Origin: Clostridium chauvoei
GTDB taxonomy: Bacteria > Bacillota > Clostridia > Clostridiales > Clostridiaceae
Length of the DNA: 64,000 nucleotides
Direction: 5' to 3'
Assembly: GCF_002327185.1 (NCBI RefSeq)
Contig: NZ_CP018624.1
Location: 992,001 to 1,056,000, forward strand
Shown in pieces: positions 57,449 to 64,000 of the stretch; within the stretch, counting starts at the first letter, position 1; each line of letters opens with the position of its first letter. Under the pieces are notes generated by a model, which did not search any database, was not told the origin of the DNA, and saw nothing but the letters and a program-made list of their open reading frames with translations. The translations under genes were made by a program, and so were the position numbers.

Positions 57449-58612
57449 ATGAAAATGGAATATAATTTAATTGCAACAACTACCTTTGGTTTAGAAGGAA
57501 TAACGGCTAAAGAATTAAAAGCTTTAGGATATGAAGATTTAAAAACTGAAAATGGAAAGGTGCATTTTTCAGGAGATGAAATGGATATCGCTATTGCAAA
57601 TATTCATTTGAGAACAGCAGATAGAATATTAATAAATATGGGAGAGTTTGAAGCTAGAAGCTTTGAAGAATTATTCCAAGGAACAAAAAAAGTTAAATGG
57701 AATGAATTAATCCCTAAAGATGGAATTATGCATGTTAATGGTAAGTCAGTAAAATCAACTTTACATTCTGTACCTGATTGTCAATCAATAGTTAAAAAAG
57801 CTATAGTAGATAGTATGAGTGAAGCGTATGGCATATCACATTTTGAGGAAGTTGGACCACTATACAAAATAGAAGTATCTATTTTAAAAGATAAAGTAAC
57901 ATTAACAATAGATACCTCAGGACCAGGATTACATAAAAGAGGGTATAGAGAAGAAGCGGGGGCAGCTCCATTAAAAGAAACATTAGCAGCGGCTATGGTT
58001 TTAATTTCAAGATGGAAAGAGGATTTTATATTAGTAGACCCTTTCTGTGGATCAGGAACGATTTTAATTGAAGCTGCAATGATAATGCAAAATATAGCTC
58101 CAGGAATGTGTAGAAGTTTTACCTGTGAAACATGGCCAACTATGGATGCTGACATCTTTGAACAAGTTAGAGAAGGTGCTGAAAGGGGTATAAAGCACAA
58201 GGATATAAAATTGCAAGGATATGATATAGATGGTAGAATATTAAAAGTAGCTAAAAGTAATGCTCAAAAGGCTGGAGTTTATGATTATATAGAATTCCAA
58301 AAAAGAGATTTTAATGAATTTTCAAATAGTAATAAACATGGTTTTATAATTTCTAATCCTCCATATGGTGAAAGACTTGGAGAGAAAGAAGAGGTAGCAA
58401 AACTTTATAAAACCTTTGGAATGTATAAAAGAAGATTTGAAGGCTGGGATTATAATATATTAACTTCTTTTGAAGGATTTGAAAATCCTTTTGGAAGAAA
58501 ATCTTCTAAAAATAGAAAATTATATAGTGGTAAAATAAAGTGTTATTATTATCAATATTTTGATAACAATCTAATCAAAAATGACGGAGACATGGTAATT
58601 AATCATATATAA
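57449..58612 (+). CDS. THUMP-domain class I SAM-dependent RNA methyltransferase (YpsC/RlmL-N type)
   Basis: 387 aa. N-terminal ferredoxin-like and THUMP domains, then a Rossmann methyltransferase with VDPFCGSGTILIEAA (SAM motif I) and ISNPPYGERLGEKEE (catalytic NPPY). Related to the N-terminal half of E. coli RlmL, which methylates G2445 of 23S rRNA at N2. ATG (57449 or 57455, both near AAAGGAG). It ends with a bidirectional terminator shared with rqcH. Confidence 0.92.
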   Translation: MKMEYNLIATTTFGLEGITAKELKALGYEDLKTENGKVHFSGDEMDIAIANIHLRTADRILINMGEFEARSFEELFQGTKKVKWNELIPKDGIMHVNGKSVKSTLHSVPDCQSIVKKAIVDSMSEAYGISHFEEVGPLYKIEVSILKDKVTLTIDTSGPGLHKRGYREEAGAAPLKETLAAAMVLISRWKEDFILVDPFCGSGTILIEAAMIMQNIAPGMCRSFTCETWPTMDADIFEQVREGAERGIKHKDIKLQGYDIDGRILKVAKSNAQKAGVYDYIEFQKRDFNEFSNSNKHGFIISNPPYGERLGEKEEVAKLYKTFGMYKRRFEGWDYNILTSFEGFENPFGRKSSKNRKLYSGKIKCYYYQYFDNNLIKNDGDMVINHI

Positions 58613-58613
58613 A

Positions 58614-58653
58614 TAAAAAGGCTTAAGATTTTTTTATCTTAAGCCTTTTTGTT
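58614..58653. terminator. bidirectional terminator
   Basis: AAAAAGGCTTAAGAT pairs with ATCTTAAGCCTTTTT between convergent genes. Confidence 0.9.
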
Positions 58654-60403
58654 ATTTGATTATTTTTCCATTTTCAATAGTTAACTTTTTAAAATCTGTA
58701 GGTTCAGCATATAGTGTAAAATTAGTATGATAAATTACCATACCTGGCTTAGAACCGTTAGGTTTTTTTAAGTTTTTAACCTTTGTATAGTCTACAGGAA
58801 CTTTAGTAGAATCTTTTGCTTTACTATAATAGGCTGCTAAAATAGCGGCTTCTTCAAAAGTATTATCAAGAAGTGTATCAGTACAAACAATCACATGAGA
58901 ACCTGGAATGTTTTTTGTATGAAACCACATATAATTTTTATTAGCAAATTTTAAACTTAAATAATCATTTTGAAGATTATTCTTACCAACATAAATATCG
59001 ATTCCTTCTGAAGAAATAAAATGTAGTGGTTTAGAACTCTTCTCTTTTTTAGAATTTTTATTTTTATTTCTAAACCTTAAGTATCCAGTTTCAATTAACT
59101 CCTTTTTTATATCGTCTATTTCAATATAGTTTTCACAATTTAAAATATTTGTAAGTACAGAGTTTAGATATTCTAACTCTTCTTTATTTTTTTCTAGTTG
59201 TTCTATAGCAGATTCTTCAGATTTTTTCAATTTATTATATTTTTTATAATAAAATTGTATATTTTCAGATGGTGTTTTATATTCATCTAAAGATATAGTA
59301 ATATATTCTTCATTTTCGCTATAGAAGTTTAATAAAGTAACTTCCTTATCACCCTTTTTTAGAGTGTATATATAAGAAGTTAAGAGATCTGCCTCAATTC
59401 TAAAAATATCTTTTTTTTCACATTCCTTTAAGATATTATTTAATTTCATAGCCTTTTTAGTACATCTATCAATATTTGTATGGATAAGTCTTTGAAGGTC
59501 TATAGACCTACTATTTATTCTTTCTTGTTTATCTTTTATAGCAAAGAATTCATCTAATAATTCATGAGTATTACTAAATTCTATATATGATAGGCCATTA
59601 TCATATGTTTCTAAAGGTAAACAATAGAAATCTTTATATATTTCATTGTTTTTATAAATTCTATAGGAAATTTTCTCATTTAAATCTAAAATAAATTTAT
59701 TAGTAAAATCAAAAATGTTTAAAATAGTAGGTGTTGAATATGATGCTATAAGCAAGTTATAAAGATTTATAGATAAAATCTTACTAATTCCAGTAAAAGT
59801 TTGTGTGAAAAATAATTCGTTCATTGAAATACTAATATCATTTTTATCAATAAATTCTTCTAAATCTTTTAAAGTGAAGTTAAAAGGATTTAATTTATGA
59901 GATTTAGGCGGATAAACATAATTTACTCCAGGATATAATATTCTAAATGTATTTATATCAGGAGTAATATGTTTTATGCATTCCATTACTTTATTATCAC
60001 GCTCTCTAATAAGGGTTATATTGCTGTGTCTTCCCATAATTTCAATAATTAAAAAATACTTACTATCAAAACCAAGTTCATCAGTAGCTTCAACCTCTAA
60101 CTTAACAACTCTATCACCATCTAATTGTTGAATTTTAGTTATTTTCCCACCAATTAAGTATTTTCTTAAAACCATAGTAAACATAGGTGCTTGAAGAGGG
60201 TTTGGTTTAATTGTATTTGTTAAATGAATTCTTGGAAATTTAGAACTTGCTGAGATTAGTAATTTAATATTTTTTCTATCTTTACGTAAAGTTAAAATTA
60301 CTTCATCTTTTTCTGGTTGATTTATTTTATCAATTTTAGAATTTAAAATTGTTGAATTTAAATTGTCTACTAAACTATATAAGTATATTCCATCTAAAGC
60401 CAT
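58652..60403 (-). CDS. rqcH: Rqc2/RqcH NFACT family protein
   Basis: About 583 aa. N-terminal NFACT-N domain starting MALDGIYLYSLVDNL with the conserved DR-like and IMGRHSNITL segment, a central coiled-coil, and the C-terminal NFACT-R domain (GIDIYVGKNNLQND, MWFHTKNIPGSHVIV). RqcH adds alanine tails to stalled nascent chains on 50S subunits; older annotation is fibronectin-binding protein. ATG 60403 has GAAAGG upstream; in-frame TTG 60469 is not needed. Confidence 0.94.
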   Translation of the reverse strand: MALDGIYLYSLVDNLNSTILNSKIDKINQPEKDEVILTLRKDRKNIKLLISASSKFPRIHLTNTIKPNPLQAPMFTMVLRKYLIGGKITKIQQLDGDRVVKLEVEATDELGFDSKYFLIIEIMGRHSNITLIRERDNKVMECIKHITPDINTFRILYPGVNYVYPPKSHKLNPFNFTLKDLEEFIDKNDISISMNELFFTQTFTGISKILSINLYNLLIASYSTPTILNIFDFTNKFILDLNEKISYRIYKNNEIYKDFYCLPLETYDNGLSYIEFSNTHELLDEFFAIKDKQERINSRSIDLQRLIHTNIDRCTKKAMKLNNILKECEKKDIFRIEADLLTSYIYTLKKGDKEVTLLNFYSENEEYITISLDEYKTPSENIQFYYKKYNKLKKSEESAIEQLEKNKEELEYLNSVLTNILNCENYIEIDDIKKELIETGYLRFRNKNKNSKKEKSSKPLHFISSEGIDIYVGKNNLQNDYLSLKFANKNYMWFHTKNIPGSHVIVCTDTLLDNTFEEAAILAAYYSKAKDSTKVPVDYTKVKNLKKPNGSKPGMVIYHTNFTLYAEPTDFKKLTIENGKIIK

Positions 60404-60676
60404 TATTGTCATCCTTTCTTTAGTTATAAGATTAAAAATAGTATAACATTTAAGTATATAATATAGCAATGGTATAGAAAACTTAGAGTTTTCATTAAAA
60501 TTATAATTTGAAGTGGGATATGCTATTGTAGTAGATAAAAATCAAGAGTATAATATTTAATGAGAATAGTATATAAAGGAATATTGAATATATACAAAGG
60601 ATAAATGTTAGGTGAATATAAAATTTTATGTTCATTATATAAAGTAAGTATTAGCAGTAATAGAAGAGGTAAAAAA

Positions 60677-61659
60677 ATGAAAATTAGCAAAAAATATATC
60701 CTTTTAATATTGGGGTTAACATCCACTAGTTTAATTTTAAATGGTTGTAGTAAGAAAAATATTTCAGTAGAAAGTATTCAATTATCCAAAGGGTCAATTG
60801 TCAAGGAGGTAGATGGAACCTATTCTAATTACAAATTTGAGTCAAATGAATATTCCAAAATAGAAACTGAAAAAGTTATACTTTCTTATGATTTAGATAG
60901 TGGAAATTATATCTATAACTCTAATGGAAAAAATGGAGTTGTAGCTAAAGATAATGAAATTCCAATAGATTACAATAACCCGAAGGATTTGAAGTTATCT
61001 AAAGGAGGAAATTATTTTTCATATTTTAAAGATGAGAGTTATATGGAATTAGTTATTAGAGATGTGAAAAATAATAAGGATATACAAATTAATAGCAATG
61101 TGGCTATTTCAGGAACTTTAGTAGAATGGTTAAACGAAGATACATTAGTTTATTATGGAATTGATGATAAAAGAATAATGGAATCTTTACTTATAATCTA
61201 AAAGAAAATAAGGAAGAATTAATATATAAATTACAAAATGGATTTATACAATTTTTAAGGACTTATGAAGAAAATGTTATATTTGTTCAACAAACAATGG
61301 AGAATAATCGTTATTTAAAGATTATAGATTTAAATAAGAACGTTAAAGATATAACAAGTGAAATTATAGAGGTAAGTGATGTTTTATCAACTGAAAAAGG
61401 ATTATTTGTATTAGGAAAGATGAAAGATAATAATTACTCTATATATAAAATTGAAGGTGGAAATGTAAAAAGATTAGTATTTGATTTTCCTAATATTATA
61501 CATTTGGAAAAAGGACTTTCTTGTGATAAAGATGGAAATCTACTATTTATAGGAAGTACAAGTAGTTTTTCTAAGGAAAAAGTATATACTTATGTAGATG
61601 GATCAATAACGAGTTTAACAAACCTAGAAAGTAAATATCATTTTATTGAAGTAAAATAG
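60677..61659 (+). pseudogene. lipoprotein of unknown function, frameshifted
   Basis: Lipoprotein signal with lipobox ILNGCSKK. The body shows repeated short beta-rich stretches (NYFSYFKDESYMELVIRDVKN, VEWLNEDTLVYYG) reminiscent of a beta-propeller, but I recognise no family. The frame breaks near 61177-61178; one added A restores RINGIFTYNLKENKEELIYK and continuity to the stop at 61659, giving 327 aa. Unlike the other broken genes the site is only AA. AGAGGT lies 7 nt before ATG 60677. Confidence 0.7.
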
Positions 61660-61664
61660 ATTTT

Positions 61665-61707
61665 AAATAACACTCATGATTAATATATCATGGGTGTTAT
61701 TTTTTTG
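61665..61707 (+). terminator. intrinsic terminator after lipoprotein gene
   Basis: AAATAACACTCATGAT pairs with ATCATGGGTGTTATTT, then T-run. Confidence 0.85.
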
Positions 61708-61826
61708 TTTAAGAAAAGTTAACAATTAAAGTGTATTTAAATGGTATGAAATGTAAAATATTTAAATAACGAGAAAATTTATTTTTAGATAAATTATGTT
61801 TTAAATAATTTAAGGAGGAGGTAATT

Positions 61827-63196
61827 ATAAGAAGTTTAAAAAGAATTTTAGAAAAATTAGATTTAAATATTGCTAGAAAAATAAATAGGAAATTTGCTTT
61901 AGAACATAAGGTAGTACCTATATGTAAAAGTGAAAATTCAATAATAGCTTTAGTAGTATTAGAAAGTGAAGAAATAAAGAAAGAATTAACATTTATTTTT
62001 AATACAAAAATAGAATTTATATTCCAAGATGACAAAGCTATAGAATCTATTATAAAAGGGGTGTTTAGTGGAGAAGAGGATGATTTAGAACTAGATATAA
62101 TAAAAAAGCAATATCTCTGGGGGCATCAGATATTCATATAGAAACTAGAGAATCTGATGTAATTATAAGATTAAGAACAGATGGAATTTTATCTATAGAA
62201 AGAAAAATAAAAATTAATGAATACAATGTGTTATTATCTAAAATAAAAATTAAAGGGAATATGGACATAACAGAAAAAAGAAGACCTCAAGACGGAAAAT
62301 ATTCTATAGTTTTAAACTCAAGTGAATATAGTTTGAGAGTATCCACAATACCAATTATTTATGGTGAAAAACTTGTTATAAGAATACTGTATGGTATGGT
62401 TTTTAATTATACTATAGAAAATTTAAATCTAAACATGACACAAATAAAAAAATTAAAAAGAATAATGTCTTTGAAAAATGGACTTGTAATAGTTAATGGA
62501 CCAACAGGTAGTGGTAAATCTACAACCTTATATGCTATGTTGCAATATATAAATAGAGATGAAATAAATATAACAACTTTAGAAGACCCAATAGAAACTA
62601 TAATTCCAGGAATAAATCAAATGAATTTAAATAGAAAAGCAAATATAACTTTTGCAAATGGTCTTAGAAATATTTTAAGGCAAGATCCAGATGTGATTAT
62701 GGTAGGAGAAATAAGAGATGAAGAAACAGCTGAAATTGCAGTAAGAGCATCATTAACAGGTCATAAAGTATATTCAACTATTCATACTAAAACACCTAGA
62801 GATATATATTTAAGGCTTGAAGATATGGGGATTAAACCCTATCTTATAAAGGACTCTTTAGTTGGAATAGTTTCTCAAAGATTAATAAAAATTTTATGTG
62901 ATGATTGTAAAAGTAAAATTAAAACTATAGATATAGATGGAAATAATATAGATCTATATGATAAGTGCGGATGTATTAAGTGTAATAATACAGGATATAA
63001 AGGTAGAGCTATGATAGCAGCTATACATATTATAAATTCAAATATTTTCCAGGAAATAAAATCTTTAAATAACGATGAGATGATAGATGGATTAATTTGT
63101 TTGTTAAAAAATGGATATATAACTCAAGAAGATTTTAAGGATTTTATAATTATGGAGGGCTTTAATGAAAAAAAGTATAAGCAATATTTTCTGTAG
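61827..63196 (+). pseudogene. pilB: type IV pilus/competence assembly ATPase PilB (GspE), frameshifted; ATA start
   Basis: GspE/PilB ATPase of about 456 aa if repaired. MshEN-like N-terminus (LDLNIARKINRKFALEHKVVP), then ASDIHIETRESDVIIRLRTDG, Walker A GPTGSGKSTTLYAML, Asp box LEDPIE, Walker B GEIRDEETAEIA and a zinc-binding C-x2-C pair (CDDCKSK, CGCIKC). The frame shifts at A6 (62102-62107); one more A joins both parts. No ATG/GTG/TTG follows the in-frame TAA; ATA 61827 lies 5-8 nt after AAGGAGGAGG, so ATA is the apparent start. pilC overlaps its end. Confidence 0.85.
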
Positions 63197-64000
63197 AAAA
63201 AGTGATAGAGCTTTAGCTTTAATAGCTGAAAATATATGTAGGCTTCATGAAGAGGGGATAGATCTTTTATCTATTATGGATTTATTATTAGAGCTTCCTT
63301 TACCTAGGAAATATTTAGATAGTATAAAAGATACTAAATCTTCAATAGCACAAGGGAATACATTAGCAGAATCTTTGAAAGTAAATAATACTATATATCC
63401 AGAGTTTTTTATTTCTATGATAGATATGGGAGAGAAAAGTGGGAAATTAAGCACTATTTTAAAATGTTTAGAGCAGTATTATAAAAAATTAATTCAATAA
63501 AGAAAACTATAGCTAATGCGTTGAGTTATCCTTTTATTATTATAATAGCAATGTTTTTATTACTTATATTTTTAGCTTTATTTATAATTCCTAGTTTTTA
63601 TGATGTGTATATGTCTTCAGGTAGTGAAATTCCTAGGAGCTGTTTATTTATATATAAATTTGTAGAGTTTTTTAAAGAAAATAAGTTTATAGGAATTACA
63701 TATATTTTTTGTTGGGGAATAATATTGCCAAGCGTAATATTTAAATTAATATATAACCTCTATTTAAAAGAAAGACTACTTAAAATTCCAATAGTAAAAA
63801 AATTTAATGAGTATATCTTTGTATCATTATTATCTATTATTACAAATAGTGGAGTGAATTTATCTAATGGACTAAACTATTGTACAAATAGTTTTAAATC
63901 TAAAATCATTAAAAATAAATTTTTAATGATAAATAAAAAAATTTTACAAGGGAATTCCTTAGGAGATAGCTTGATAGATATAGGGGGTTATTCTAAGTAC
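63165..64000 (+). pseudogene. pilC: type IV pilus/type II secretion inner-membrane protein PilC (GspF), frameshifted and cut by window end
   Basis: T2SS protein F family platform protein. First F domain ALALIAENICRLHEEGIDLL and MGEKSGKLSTILKCLEQYYKK match. At A6 (63483-63488) the frame is lost; one more A gives KKTIANALSYPFIIIIAMFLLLIFLALF, a typical PilC membrane segment, and the frame stays open to base 64000. ATG overlaps pilB by 32 nt with GGAGGG before it. Works with PilB to assemble pseudopilin or pilin fibres. Confidence 0.85.

Noticed and set aside
57781-58200. 139-codon open frame on the minus strand
   Set aside because: Lies wholly inside the THUMP methyltransferase gene, has no ribosome binding site and no recognisable motif; it mirrors the codon pattern of the plus-strand gene.

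Overview
The window is AT-rich, with genes packed mostly on the + strand and strong AGGAGG ribosome binding sites. It carries sporulation-type cell-wall genes (spoVD, spoVE, pdaA-like), a clostridial division cluster and anaerobic CoA-ester chemistry. This fits a gut-type Clostridium sensu stricto (Clostridiaceae); the species cannot be named from the sequence alone. No rRNA, tRNA, CRISPR array or complete insertion sequence was seen.

Layout. (1) 1-5.2 kb: end of an Orn/Lys/Arg decarboxylase, ribosomal protein L25/Ctc, phosphohexomutase, a TPR protein and a small conserved protein. (2) 5.2-7.8 kb: a preQ1-I riboswitch followed by two hairpin terminators, then a nucleoside hydrolase, an ECF substrate-binding membrane protein and a radical SAM protein. 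I read this as a queuosine/queuine salvage operon (QueK-QrtT-QueL type). (3) 8-10.6 kb: PRPP-synthetase-like protein and acetate kinase. (4) 10.7-20.3 kb: galactose/glucose ABC transporter mglBAC with a small membrane protein, then a YesN/YesM two-component system and two further sugar-binding proteins, one of them frameshifted. (5) 20.3-33.1 kb: a catabolic region containing an M20 hydrolase, dihydropyrimidinase, acyl-CoA dehydrogenase, family III CoA-transferase, two beta-alanyl-CoA:ammonia-lyase-like hotdog proteins, a GH2 glycosidase, PreT/PreA dihydropyrimidine dehydrogenase and two DUF1097 membrane proteins. Read together these give a complete route from uracil (or thymine) through beta-alanine and acrylyl-CoA to propionyl-CoA. 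This is the most interesting system in the window. (6) 33.2-40.8 kb: TagA-like transferase, MurJ, two GT4 glycosyltransferases, a cyclodeaminase-family enzyme, a PdaA-like deacetylase and YchF. (7) 40.8-58.6 kb: dcw/division cluster (mraZ, rsmH, ftsL-like, spoVD, murE, murF, mraY, spoVE, divIB, DUF881/SBP/DUF881, yggS, sepF, yggT, ylmH, divIVA, rluD-type synthase, pyrR, THUMP methyltransferase); murD, murG, ftsA, ftsZ and lspA are not here. (8) 58.6-64 kb: RqcH/NFACT, a lipoprotein and the start of a type IV pilus/competence-type operon (PilB, PilC).

Sequence quality matters here. Five genes (second mglB, mraZ, a lipoprotein, pilB, pilC) are each broken by the apparent loss of a single A, four of them in A-tracts of 6-7. 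Two genes (yggT, pilB) have ATA where the start codon should be. Consensus error is the simplest reading of the frameshifts. The positions should be checked before any biological meaning is given to them.

Regulatory structures read directly: the preQ1 riboswitch, a cre-like site at mglB, direct and inverted MraZ boxes around the mraZ promoter, a hairpin that appears to shorten the distance between Shine-Dalgarno and start codon at mraY, and many hairpin terminators.
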